Below are positions 16,622 through 24,407 of a DNA stretch of 42,687 nt, piece after piece (the first letter of the stretch is position 1; every line of letters begins with the position of its first letter). Source of the DNA: Planctomycetaceae bacterium (lineage in GTDB: Bacteria > Planctomycetota > Planctomycetia > Planctomycetales > Planctomycetaceae). The position numbers and the translations under genes are program-made. The notes under the pieces are model-generated. The model saw only the letters and a list, made by a program, of their open reading frames with translations. It made no database searches and was not told the origin of the DNA. The DNA is taken from assembly GCA_947476295.1 (NCBI GenBank), contig CANJQC010000036.1:1-42687 (forward strand), read 5' to 3'.

Positions 16622-17203
16622 TCATTCACCGTTCGCATACATTACTCGCAGTTGATCAAAGAACGGCTGTTTGAAACCCTTCAGCCAGAACTTTACGCCG
16701 TTTTCCTGACGCACAGCCTTGAGCGGTGGCTGCCCTAGGACCAGCAGTACCGGGGAGGCGATGAGGCTGATAAGTCCCAGCGGCACCAGAATCTCGGGAA
16801 CCTGAGAATTCACGACGCCCGTGATTATCAGCCCAAATCCACCGAAGAACCCAACGAACCCACTGAAAGTCATCCAGCGTTGTCGATTCCTTAATCTCCG
16901 CGACAGGTAATAGCTGGTTTTGCATTCCTTTCGCAGGATCAGATAGACGATCAACAGAATCAGGACTCCCGCCAAAAGCGTGATGTAGATCCACTTTGAA
17001 ACCCACGTCACCGTTTTCTTGATTAGCACGACATCCTCAGTCTCGCCGGTAATGATACAAATGGGTGGGAAAACTACAGATTTACCGCACATGATGAGAT
17101 TGCCGTCCACGTAGAAGCGATCCGGCGGCAAACCTGCAACCGCAACGGGTGGTGCAAAACCACTGACAGACTCCGGGACGGCATACGGATTTTCTTCGTC
17201 CAC
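16622..17203 (-). CDS. Small membrane protein with ENPYA N-terminus, hypothetical
   Basis: 193 residues. The N-terminus is DEENPYAVPESVSGFAPP, a start common among planctomycetal membrane proteins of unknown function. It is followed by a soluble part (FYVDGNLIMCGKSVVFPPICIITGE), two membrane helices (WIYITLLAGVLILLIVYLIL and, after a basic loop, SGFVGFFGGFGLIITGVV) with a further hydrophobic segment (ILVPLGLISLIASPVLLVLG), and a short cytosolic C-terminus. The GTG at 17203 is preceded by AAAGGAG at a six-base spacing and starts the protein at DEENPYA. The longer frame to 17302 includes a CxxC-like stretch that lacks its own site. The function is unknown. Confidence 0.72.
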   Translation of the reverse strand: MDEENPYAVPESVSGFAPPVAVAGLPPDRFYVDGNLIMCGKSVVFPPICIITGETEDVVLIKKTVTWVSKWIYITLLAGVLILLIVYLILRKECKTSYYLSRRLRNRQRWMTFSGFVGFFGGFGLIITGVVNSQVPEILVPLGLISLIASPVLLVLGQPPLKAVRQENGVKFWLKGFKQPFFDQLRVMYANGE

Positions 17204-17209
17204 AGGATG

Positions 17210-17216
17210 CTCCTTT
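17210..17216 (-). promoter_or_regulatory. Ribosome binding site for a GTG start
   Basis: AAAGGAG on the minus strand is six bases before the GTG at 17203. It is among the best ribosome binding sites in the window and sets the start of the ENPYA membrane protein. Confidence 0.8.
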
Positions 17217-17322
17217 GGAATTCCAGAATCAAAAAATAACTGAGTAAAAATGGTCCCCTCCCCGGGCGCACCACACGCAGAACAAGCCCACAGATTTGAC
17301 ATCTGAAATCTGAAATTTCAAA

Positions 17323-18441
17323 TCAGTCCATGGCTTCTGTGATTTCCTGAGGACTCACGGCGCGGTGTTCGGCAGCGGACAGGTAGCATGCATCGACGAG
17401 AGCCATTGTAATCAGATTGTCCCTTGCGCCGATCGTCGGCGTGCGTTTCTGTTCCAGCGCGCACAACAGCTGCGCCATCGGTCCGATAAATGCATCCGGA
17501 AACCAGACGCTGTCCCAACGCGGCGAATGCCATGCGCCGTTGTCATGTACGGTTGAATAGTCGATCGTGCTGGGGACTCGATCAGGATATCCCGGCCAGC
17601 CGATTGTGCCTCGCGCGACGCCGGCTGTGCCTTCGACACGCCAGCGGATGCCGATATCCGCCGCACTGCCTTCGCGCGCCGGACCGGTCCAGACGTCATC
17701 CCATGAAGACGCTCGCGCGCCGCCTGGAAATTCCAGAATGTATAACGCGATCCCGTCACGATGAGCGAACTTCTGTGCTGTTCGAGGATCCGGCGCGACG
17801 CTGGCGAAGACTCGTTCCGGATCGCCCAGCCAGTAACGAAACGTGTCCAGATGATGGATGCTCATAATCCGCAGCGTGACCCAGCCCTGACGTTCCTGCC
17901 AGGGCATCCAGTGCGGAATCGCCCGCATATCAATTGTCGCCAGGACCGGTGTTCCCAGCGTTCCCGTCGCAATCAGCTCGCGACAGGCCTGGACCGACTG
18001 ATCGAAACGCATGTTCTGATTGACAGCCAGCACGATTCCGGCATCTTCGCACAAATTCACAAGTTCCAGTGCTTCACGATAATCAACGCCCAGAGGCTTC
18101 TGAGCCAGGATCGCCCGAAGTCGATTGGGCGAAAGCACCGCGCGGCGGATCACGTCGGCCTGACAGTCCGGCGGCACGGCAACGTCCAGAACCTGGACTT
18201 CCGGATGCGCAACAACCTGTTCAACGGATTCGACGACATTTGAAATGCTGTGCCGCGCTGCGACGGCGTACGCTGTGGCCCTCGTTCGCGATGTGATGGC
18301 GACGGGATTGAGTCCATGCTGACGATATGCCACCAACTGGCAGTCCGCCATGATAAAACCCGCCCCGACACAGCCGATCCCGATAGTTCGGTCGGTCGGA
18401 AGCTGCGGCTGAAGGGATTCAATAAGTCGGGATGGATGCAT
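17323..18441 (-). CDS. Gfo/Idh/MocA family NAD(P)-dependent oxidoreductase
   Basis: A 372-residue oxidoreductase, likely acting on a sugar or cyclitol. The N-terminal Rossmann fold starts at [18 protein letters not shown]. The AQKPLG segment takes the place of the family's EKP motif (Gln for Glu), followed by AVNQNMRF. The C-terminal domain has [37 protein letters not shown], with the His pair near the usual catalytic position. The substrate cannot be told. The ATG at 18441 precedes the fold by about 20 residues; the frame open to 18573 crosses a dispersed repeat and is not used. The gene stands alone, downstream of the STAS-LOG pair and separated by a repeat-filled gap. Confidence 0.88.
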   Translation of the reverse strand: MHPSRLIESLQPQLPTDRTIGIGCVGAGFIMADCQLVAYRQHGLNPVAITSRTRATAYAVAARHSISNVVESVEQVVAHPEVQVLDVAVPPDCQADVIRRAVLSPNRLRAILAQKPLGVDYREALELVNLCEDAGIVLAVNQNMRFDQSVQACRELIATGTLGTPVLATIDMRAIPHWMPWQERQGWVTLRIMSIHHLDTFRYWLGDPERVFASVAPDPRTAQKFAHRDGIALYILEFPGGARASSWDDVWTGPAREGSAADIGIRWRVEGTAGVARGTIGWPGYPDRVPSTIDYSTVHDNGAWHSPRWDSVWFPDAFIGPMAQLLCALEQKRTPTIGARDNLITMALVDACYLSAAEHRAVSPQEITEAMD

Positions 18442-18457
18442 GGAGAATATGTAGCTT

Positions 18458-18579
18458 GGACATTCATGTCCGAGATTTTGCCTGTAAGTATCCCGCTGCC
18501 GGACGAATCTCGATTCACAATAACATTCGCTTTGACAGCGTTTCATGGCCATGCGACGGACATAAATATCCATTCTGTC
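18458..18579. repeat. Dispersed repeat family B, copy 2, inside a short inverted-repeat element
   Basis: 18529-18579 matches 5552-5600 (family B). In addition, GGACATTCATGTCC at 18458-18471 and GGACATAAATATCC at 18558-18571 are related near-palindromes facing each other about 100 bases apart, with matching flanks (TAG...TGGA against TCCA...CTA). The whole looks like a small MITE-like unit filling the gap between the LOG stop and the oxidoreductase start. No target-site duplication was confirmed. Confidence 0.5.
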
Positions 18580-19634
18580 TACGACGCAGGAGGCCTGGGT
18601 TCAAGTTCGCAATTGATAACATCTACCAGCTGCCGCAGCCGACCGACGGCTTTGCGATTAAACACTAGGTTCAGACGCGGCAAATGGGCAAGATGTTCGT
18701 CGTCCACTTCCAGACGATGAACAGGGGCCTTTTCGATTCTTCCGCTTTTGCAGATGTCGTGGAATTCGTCGTTCAGCCGAGCCACAAATTCATCAGACGG
18801 CTCAATATGCAGACGCAGAATCAGCAGATCACGCACGAATCTCATGCTGTTGTACACGCTGTAAAAGCCCAGCACTTCTTCAACTGCATCTTCCACGTTG
18901 TCGGTGACTCTAAATAGCGACAGATCACCCAGCGAAATCAGGCCGTTATCGAGTAGTTCGTCGCGGACATACTGGAGAAACGCGGTCCAGTAAGTCCCAC
19001 CGGGTTCGTCCAGCAGCACAATCGGCATCAGATCGCGTTTTCCGGTTTGCACAAGCGTCAGGGATTCGAACGCTTCGTCCAGCGTTCCAAAGCCACCCGG
19101 ACATGTGACTAGGGCATGAACTTCTTTGACAAACAACAACTTCCGCGTAAAGAAGTATTTGAAGTTGACGAGTTTCGGGTCACCGGCAATCACCGGATTT
19201 GCTTCCTGTTCGAATGGAAGCAGGATGTTAAGCCCCATGGCCATTTCACGACCGGATCCGCGATGCGCGGCTTCCATAATTCCACCACCGGCACCGGTCA
19301 CCACCATCCAGTCTTCTTGAGCCATGCGACGACCGAATGCTTCAGCTGCTTTCCAGCACGGATGATCGGGCTGCGTCCGCGCCGATCCAAAGACTGTGAC
19401 TTTGCGACGCCGGCGATACGGCGCAAAGACCTTGAAGGCATATCGCAACTCTTTCAGCGCGCGGCTGAGAATCTTAAGATCGCCACGTGTCGCACCGTCG
19501 CGTTGCAGTTTGTCGGCGGTCTGCTTGATTTCCTCAATGAGTTCCGAATGCTGCTTCAGATCGACAACATGCTCGATGACTTCCATCTCGGCTTCATTGA
19601 CATGCTTGAGCGGCGTGCGTTTTGGGGATTTCAT
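18579..19634 (-). CDS. LOG family protein (Rossmann-fold nucleotide-binding, TIGR00730-like), extended
   Basis: 351 residues with the Lonely Guy fold, whose members cleave nucleoside 5'-monophosphates to release a base (cytokinin-type in plants). Motifs: [14 protein letters not shown] at the start of the fold, [16 protein letters not shown], and [20 protein letters not shown], the PGGxGTxxE catalytic signature. Relative to the usual roughly 190 residues there is an extra N-terminal helical segment of about 80 residues ([18 protein letters not shown]) and about 90 extra residues after the fold. The substrate is unproven. The start at ATG 19634 is four bases after the STAS gene's stop, so the two are likely one operon. 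Confidence 0.85.
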   Translation of the reverse strand: MKSPKRTPLKHVNEAEMEVIEHVVDLKQHSELIEEIKQTADKLQRDGATRGDLKILSRALKELRYAFKVFAPYRRRRKVTVFGSARTQPDHPCWKAAEAFGRRMAQEDWMVVTGAGGGIMEAAHRGSGREMAMGLNILLPFEQEANPVIAGDPKLVNFKYFFTRKLLFVKEVHALVTCPGGFGTLDEAFESLTLVQTGKRDLMPIVLLDEPGGTYWTAFLQYVRDELLDNGLISLGDLSLFRVTDNVEDAVEEVLGFYSVYNSMRFVRDLLILRLHIEPSDEFVARLNDEFHDICKSGRIEKAPVHRLEVDDEHLAHLPRLNLVFNRKAVGRLRQLVDVINCELEPRPPAS

Positions 19635-19638
19635 TCTG

Positions 19639-20004
19639 CTAGCTCAACAATGCCTGCATGGCCTCTTCCCGCGTCTTGTAGATCGCCCAAATCGTATCGA
19701 GCGCAGTAATGCGCAGCAATTCCAATGCACTCTCACTGGCCCCGCACAGCACCAATTCGCCCCCTTTTTTCTTGACAAACTTGTGGCAGCGCAGCAGCAG
19801 TGCGAGAAACACGGAGCCGAAGTAGCCGACCTGACAAAGATCAACCACAACCATCGGGGCTTCCTGGGCTGCGAGTGGTTCCATTACCAGGTCTGCGGCC
19901 TGTTCGACCAGATCCCAGTTCAATGAATCGACATTTGCGGCTGGCGTTACGACAACCGTGTTGCCATGCCATTCGATCTGAAAACTATCAAGTACTTCCG
20001 ACAC
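19639..20004 (-). CDS. STAS domain protein (anti-sigma factor antagonist-like)
   Basis: 121 residues, a single STAS domain, used in partner-switching control of sigma factors or other effectors. Visible features: [22 protein letters not shown], then the central strand [27 protein letters not shown] and [23 protein letters not shown]. The serine in GYFGS takes the position of the phosphorylated serine of SpoIIAA-type antagonists. The start is the GTG at 20004, because GGGAG lies eight bases before it. The open frame to 20049 is possible. No kinase partner is encoded nearby; the LOG gene follows immediately. Confidence 0.82.
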   Translation of the reverse strand: MSEVLDSFQIEWHGNTVVVTPAANVDSLNWDLVEQAADLVMEPLAAQEAPMVVVDLCQVGYFGSVFLALLLRCHKFVKKKGGELVLCGASESALELLRITALDTIWAIYKTREEAMQALLS

Positions 20005-20012
20005 AATCCGCT

Positions 20013-20017
20013 CTCCC
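20013..20017 (-). promoter_or_regulatory. Ribosome binding site for a GTG start
   Basis: GGGAG on the minus strand is eight bases before the GTG at 20004 and supports the shorter STAS protein. Confidence 0.6.
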
Positions 20018-20169
20018 TGTTTACAAAGGTTCCGCAGCTTCAGGTTCATACCAGAAGCCGATCGGGCAAAGGCTATCGAAATCTGTCTGCGACGCCAAGG
20101 AAGGCGGTGGGAACTTTCTGGAAGACATCGTGCTGCTCGAATGAACCTTTATGCAGGTGCTGCCTGCCG

Positions 20170-20293
20170 GGCAGGACTTCGCGAATTGTCTCGACCCGCG
20201 ACCGAACACAGGTCGAATGAAGGGGAATGCGGCGACGTGGACCGAACGTGCGACCCAATGCGGTTCGCCTAGCGGCGAAAATCCATTCCGGCA
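20170..20293 (+). repeat. Dispersed intergenic repeat, family A, split copies
   Basis: Two modules of the family seen at 781-837 occur here in the same orientation but separated. 20170-20194 (GGCAGGACTTCGCGA and following) matches at 22 of 25 bases, and 20262-20293 (hairpin GGTTCGCCTAGCGGCGAA and following) at 26 of 32. In copy 1 the two modules are adjacent and in the opposite order, so this region probably holds parts of two repeat units. Confidence 0.55.
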
Positions 20294-20313
20294 ATAAAAC
20301 ACCGTTAGTCGCA

Positions 20314-21594
20314 TCACATGCGAATTGTCTGCGATCGATCGGGGCCAACAGAAACCAGTTCAACCGGTTTGCCGACCAGTTTTTTCACATCATTGACGTA
20401 TTGCTGAGCACTCGCAGGCAGATCGGCAAACTTCGTGATCCCAGTGATATCTTCCTGCCAGCCGGGGACACGTCTGAGCACAGGTTTCGCTGCTGCAAGA
20501 TCCTCACAACGGCTTGGGAAGTCTCGAGTGACACGACCATCGATGTCGTACGCTTCACAGATAAACAGTTCATCGAAACCACTCAGCACATCCAGCAGCG
20601 CAATCGCGATCGAATCGACGCCACTGATTCTCGCGCCATAGCGGGTGGCGACGGCGTCCAGCCAACCGCAGCGGCGCGGTCGTCCGGTGACCGTGCCAAA
20701 TTCGTTTCCGGCGATCCGAATTCGCTGGCCGATTTCGTTGTCCAGTTCCGATGGAAACGGTCCGCCCCCGACGCGGGTCGTATAGGCTTTGACGACGCCA
20801 ATCATTTTCTTAATTTCTCGTTCCGGCACACCACTGCCGCTGTGGATGCCACAGCCGGAACTATTGGACGATGTCACATACGGAAACGTGCCGTGATCGA
20901 CGTCCAGCAGACTTCCCTGAGCGCCTTCAAACAGCAGCCACTTGCCGTTGTCGAGTGCGTCAAGTAGATAGTTTGTTGAATCGGCCACCATCGGACGAAT
21001 TCTATCGGCGGCCGCTGCGTAGTCCGCAATAATCGCGTCGGCATTCATCTGTTCGCCGTCAGGATTAAGCGAGTTCAGGATGATTTGTTTGAACCGCACA
21101 ATTTCGCAGACCTTGGACGCGAAGGCATCGCGATTGATCAGATCTCCCACGCGGATTGCATGAGACCGACCGACCTTGTCACGGTAGCATGTGCCAATGC
21201 CGCGCATGGTGGTTCCGATTGCGGCAGCTCCGCGAGATTTTTCCAGAGCCGCTTCTTCCAGCAGATGCCACGGACAGATCACATGCGCTCTGTCGCTGAT
21301 CATCAGCCGACCGCTGCAGTCCTGGCCTCCCGCTGCCAGTCCGTCCAGTTCTTTCAGGACAGCGTGAGGATTGACGACGACACCAGGCGCGATCACCGAT
21401 TTGACGTGACTTTGCAGAATCCCTGTTGGCAGCAGGCTGAGCTTGTAAGTTTTACCGTCAAACTTGACCGTGTGGCCGGCGTTGTTGCCGCCCTGATAGC
21501 GAACGACGATGTCATGTTTTTCCGTGAGTAGATCGACGACTTTGCCTTTGGCTTCGTCGCCCCACTGCAATCCAATCACTGATGTTGCCGGCAC
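20314..21594 (-). CDS. purA: Adenylosuccinate synthetase
   Basis: GTP-dependent joining of IMP and aspartate, the first step from IMP to AMP; a cytosolic dimer. The 426 residues carry the full signature: [16 protein letters not shown] with the catalytic Asp, [26 protein letters not shown] with the catalytic His, [43 protein letters not shown], and [10 protein letters not shown]. The length is normal. The start is a GTG at 21594 with a modest upstream GAGTGA. An intrinsic terminator at 21666-21703 lies just upstream, so purA has its own promoter between them or within about 70 bases. It is a housekeeping gene, followed by the STAS-LOG pair after a repeat-filled gap. Confidence 0.97.
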   Translation of the reverse strand: MPATSVIGLQWGDEAKGKVVDLLTEKHDIVVRYQGGNNAGHTVKFDGKTYKLSLLPTGILQSHVKSVIAPGVVVNPHAVLKELDGLAAGGQDCSGRLMISDRAHVICPWHLLEEAALEKSRGAAAIGTTMRGIGTCYRDKVGRSHAIRVGDLINRDAFASKVCEIVRFKQIILNSLNPDGEQMNADAIIADYAAAADRIRPMVADSTNYLLDALDNGKWLLFEGAQGSLLDVDHGTFPYVTSSNSSGCGIHSGSGVPEREIKKMIGVVKAYTTRVGGGPFPSELDNEIGQRIRIAGNEFGTVTGRPRRCGWLDAVATRYGARISGVDSIAIALLDVLSGFDELFICEAYDIDGRVTRDFPSRCEDLAAAKPVLRRVPGWQEDITGITKFADLPASAQQYVNDVKKLVGKPVELVSVGPDRSQTIRM

Positions 21595-21665
21595 TTAATC
21601 ACTCGCGAAGAAAAGTACATGCACCCCTGAATGCCGCTCACATTAACACTCTGCAGTGTCAGTTG

Positions 21666-21703
21666 CAAAAAGAAACCGGACATCGGTACACACCGACGTC
21701 CGG
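21666..21703 (-). terminator. Intrinsic terminator upstream of purA
   Basis: A 12-bp stem with a single mismatch (arms 21676-21687 and 21692-21703, CCGGAC...GTCCGG) has a four-base loop. On the minus strand it is followed by TTTCTTTTT. It ends transcription coming from the reverse transcriptase remnant and insulates purA. Confidence 0.85.
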
Positions 21704-21819
21704 CCAGGAGACGTGCGAATTGTACAGTCAAAAGCCCGATTCAAAAGCCGCAATGGCTGTTTTTTGCGAGACGAGACAGAAGCGAGTTGAAGCTTCAAAC
21801 TTCAATTAAATCAGTGGAA

Positions 21820-22594
21820 TTACTCGATAATCGCGATTGACCAATCAATCTGCTCGAACAATCGGGTCAGTTTCGCGAGACGAGATGCGTTCGACTGTGC
21901 AATGTACTGGATTTGCAATCGCCGGTGATGTCGGTGCACCTTGAGGAAAATGCGGCCGGCAGTAGAGTTGCTGAGCCTGCCGTCTCTGACGCCAATCGTC
22001 AATATGCGGAAACGACGCAAAGACATCGGAGGGTACGTGATTGCAGCTCAACGATGTCAGGATCTCTGCAACATCTTCCGCATAACCAAGATGCATCAGG
22101 ATTCGCACCAATCGCGCCGGAGCGATTGACGGGAAGAAATTTTCAAGGTCCATTTTTAATACTACCGCTTTACCAACATGTGGCGCAGCGTGGCTGCTCG
22201 CGGATCGGTGCCTGCGAAATCCATGAGCAGCCTCATGCACGGGAATCTGATTCAGGATCTCGTACAAAATTTTCCGCTGGAGATCACAGAGTCGATACTT
22301 GGGTGCTTCAATCAGTCGGCACTTGCCGTGCCGCTTCAATTTCCAGTGATAGCGATAGTGCCGCAACGGACCGTCTGGTAAAGCTCGTTCCAGTTGTCGT
22401 CGGTCTGCGAACCAAAGTAAATCGTTTTCATCCAGCCCAAGCCATTCACGGATTTCTCCCACGGACCGCAACTGCAGTACGCCGACGTTCTCGAACAACC
22501 CAGGTGATGGCAGAAAATCTGCCGACTGATCGTAGGTCTGTATTCGAAAATCGTCCATTTCGGAAGCATTCGACAGACTGCGACTGTGCAGCAA
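21820..22594 (-). pseudogene. Reverse transcriptase remnant with internal deletion removing the YxDD motif
   Basis: Retron/group II-like reverse transcriptase. The first frame (22594 down to 21845) holds RT domains up to motif 4: WFADRRQLERALPDGPLRHY, RLIEAPKYRLCDLQRKILYEIL, HEAAHGFRRHRS, LKMDLENFFPSI with the first catalytic Asp, and HFPQGAPTSPAIAN at residues about 215-228. After PAIAN the frame turns to non-RT sequence and stops. From about 21918 to 21820 a different frame reads QIQYIAQSNASRLAKLTRLF and EQIDWS, which matches the normal extreme C-terminus of this RT class (Ile-Ala-x-x-Asn...Leu-x-x-Leu-Phe-x-x-Ile-x-Trp). About 130-150 residues including YADD are missing, and the frame is shifted at the join near 21911. 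It therefore cannot be an active polymerase. The start is unclear (TTG 22594 or ATG 22558; the frame is open further upstream to about 22715). Confidence 0.82.
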
Positions 22595-22663
22595 GAAGAT
22601 GACCAGTTCGCGCTGTCGTGGTCGCTGATCGCCAAACCGTTTGGATACAGCGAAACCGGATTT

Positions 22664-22703
22664 GCGTGAGGAATTGTACGTGGAGCGTACTACCTCCTCA
22701 CGC
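22664..22703 (-). other. Long hairpin just upstream of the RT remnant
   Basis: The outer stem is a perfect nine-base pair arm (GCGTGAGGA at 22664-22672 with TCCTCACGC at 22695-22703). After small unpaired bases an inner stem follows (GTACG at 22676-22680 with CGTAC at 22686-22690), with a five-base loop. No thymidine run follows on either strand, so it is not an ordinary terminator. It could be part of an RNA linked to the reverse transcriptase, or a repeat relic. Confidence 0.55.
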
Positions 22704-22938
22704 GACGCAGTGCCATAGAGAAGTCATTCCCCCGGGGATACCCCGGAGAGACGAAGCCGTTGTCAGAAACAACGATTCGCCAGCCTGAAATCTTCGGACG
22801 CACCGAGCACTGTCAGTAGAACATGTCGTGCAGGAATTGCAAGTTCTAGGACAATTGAACCGATCCGGCGATCCGGGGACGGATGTGGCGTCAGCCGACC
22901 GTCAAAACTGCGATATGTAGAAAGTGATGCGGAACGCA

Positions 22939-22980
22939 CGAATCACATTGTACCGGCAAGCTGACGCATGCCGCTCGCCG
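22939..22980 (+). repeat. Dispersed intergenic repeat, family C, copy 1
   Basis: A 42-base segment whose last 33 bases (from TTGTACCGGCAAGCTGACGC onward) are identical to 29992-30024; the first nine are similar. It ends two bases before the stop codon of the minus-strand DUF1501 gene. GGCA...TGCC arms can pair within it. Confidence 0.8.
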
Positions 22981-22982
22981 AG

Positions 22983-24395
22983 TTAACTCAGGATCTCATG
23001 CACAACACGACCGGCGACGTCGGTCAGGCGATAGTCTCGGCCGGTATGACGGTACGTCAGGCGCTCGTGATCGAGACCCATCAGATGCAGAATTGTGGCA
23101 TGGAAATCGTGAACGTGGACGACGTCTTTTGCGACGTCAATGCCGTAGCTGTCCGATTGTCCGTATGTAATGCCCGGCTTGACGCCGCCACCAGCGAGCC
23201 AGGATGAGAAGACCCAGTGGTGATGTTCCCGGCCAGCGGCGTTGGGGGCGGCGTTGAATGGCGTGCGTCCGAATTCGGTGGTCCAGACAACGAGTGTTTC
23301 GTCCAGCATGCCGCGCTGCTTCAGATCCTTCAGAAGTGCCGCGATGGGCTGGTCCACATTCTTCGCCAGCGGAGCATGCGTCATCATGTCACCGTGTGCG
23401 TCCCAGTTGGCGGATGAACCGACATCGATGAGTTCCACGCAGCGCACGCCGTGTTCCGCCAAGCGACGAGCCACCAGGCATTGCCATCCAAAGCCGCTCG
23501 TGCTGCCTCGCGGCAGGCCGTACATCTCCAGCGTCGCGTCGTCCTCTTTTGACAGATCAAATACGTCCGGCATTTCGGCCTGCATCCCGAACGCAGTTTC
23601 GAACGATTTGATGCGAGCCGTCAGCAGCCGATCGTTTGGTCGTGCATCCAGATGGCGTTTGTTCATCTTCGCCATCGCTGCCAGTTCCATTTCCTGCAGC
23701 CGACTGCCGGGTGATCGTCGCTGAATATTCGCTACGGGTTCAGGTCCCGGCACCACCAGTGTTCCCTGATGCGCGCCGGGAAGAAAATCGCTGCCCCAGA
23801 CCTGTCCCCCGGCGTAGGGCGAATGAGGCGCAATCACAATGAACGACGGAAGGTTTCGATTGAGCGTCCCCAGTCCGTAACTGAGCCACGAACCAATGCT
23901 GGGCCTGGCGAACGTGAACGAGCCCGTATGAATTCCTAGGGTCGCTTCGTAGTGATTTGTGTGGTCGGACTTCATCGAACGGATGACGCACAGATCATCG
24001 ACGCATTCCGCCATATGCGGAAACAAGGAGCTGACCTCGGTCCCGCATTGACCGTGTGGTTTGAAGTCCCACTGCGGCCGTTTGAGGTACATATTGAAGT
24101 CCCCCTTCCGGCCTTGGAACTCATTGACAGGGATCGTCTTGCCGGCATCCGCGACCAGTTGCGGCTTGGGATCCCATGAATCGACATGAGAGACACCGCC
24201 GCTCATGTGAAGCAGGATGATGCGTTTCGCTTTGGCTGGAAAGTGAGTTGCTTTGGGAGCGAGCGGATCATCGGAATCGACCGCCGTTTCTTCCGCCAGC
24301 AACTGCGACATCAGCCCTGGAAACAGTATCGAGCCGCCGATCATGGATCGCAGTACCCCGCGGCGTGATGGGTCATGGTTTTGTTGTATCGTCAC
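22983..24395 (-). CDS. DUF1501 family exported protein (Tat substrate), partner of the upstream cytochrome
   Basis: A 470-residue DUF1501 protein with a sulfatase/phosphatase-like fold and unknown substrate. The Tat signal is SRRGVLRSMIGGSILFPGL. Core segments: IILLHMSGGVSHVDSWDPKP, GSWLSYGLGTLNRNLPSFIV, VELIDVGSSANWDAHGDM and VVWTTEFGRTPFNAAPNAAGREHHHW. I place the start at the GTG at 24395, which has GGAG at a six-base spacing; a TTG at 24407 is the alternative. It lies 12 bases after the stop of the DUF1549/DUF1553 gene, the standard arrangement of this two-gene unit. It differs clearly from the copy at 970-2448. Confidence 0.92.
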   Translation of the reverse strand: MTIQQNHDPSRRGVLRSMIGGSILFPGLMSQLLAEETAVDSDDPLAPKATHFPAKAKRIILLHMSGGVSHVDSWDPKPQLVADAGKTIPVNEFQGRKGDFNMYLKRPQWDFKPHGQCGTEVSSLFPHMAECVDDLCVIRSMKSDHTNHYEATLGIHTGSFTFARPSIGSWLSYGLGTLNRNLPSFIVIAPHSPYAGGQVWGSDFLPGAHQGTLVVPGPEPVANIQRRSPGSRLQEMELAAMAKMNKRHLDARPNDRLLTARIKSFETAFGMQAEMPDVFDLSKEDDATLEMYGLPRGSTSGFGWQCLVARRLAEHGVRCVELIDVGSSANWDAHGDMMTHAPLAKNVDQPIAALLKDLKQRGMLDETLVVWTTEFGRTPFNAAPNAAGREHHHWVFSSWLAGGGVKPGITYGQSDSYGIDVAKDVVHVHDFHATILHLMGLDHERLTYRHTGRDYRLTDVAGRVVHEILS

Positions 24396-24401
24396 GTAAT
24401 T

Positions 24402-24405
24402 CTCC
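24402..24405 (-). promoter_or_regulatory. Ribosome binding site for a GTG start
   Basis: GGAG on the minus strand is six bases before the GTG at 24395. It sets the start of the DUF1501 protein and lies between the stop of the upstream gene and this start. Confidence 0.75.
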
Positions 24406-24407
24406 AA

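Larger units (their letters stand above)
20005..20313. other. Intergenic region upstream of the STAS-LOG pair, filled with family A repeats
   Basis: This is the space between the purA stop and the STAS start. The family A repeat modules at 20170-20194 and 20262-20293 occupy much of it. CCTGCCGGGCAGG around 20163-20175 can form a hairpin. I saw no gene here. Confidence 0.4.
22595..22982. other. Intergenic region upstream of the RT remnant, several hairpins
   Basis: The space between the RT remnant and the DUF1501 stop holds at least three inverted repeats: 22664-22703, 22732-22746 (CCGGGG, ATA, CCCCGG) and 22759-22773 (GTTGT, five bases, ACAAC). It also holds a tandem CGATCCGG pair near 22861 and the family C repeat at 22939-22980. 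In intact retrons the non-coding msr-msd RNA lies upstream of the RT gene, which would be here. No gene was recognised. Confidence 0.4.
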
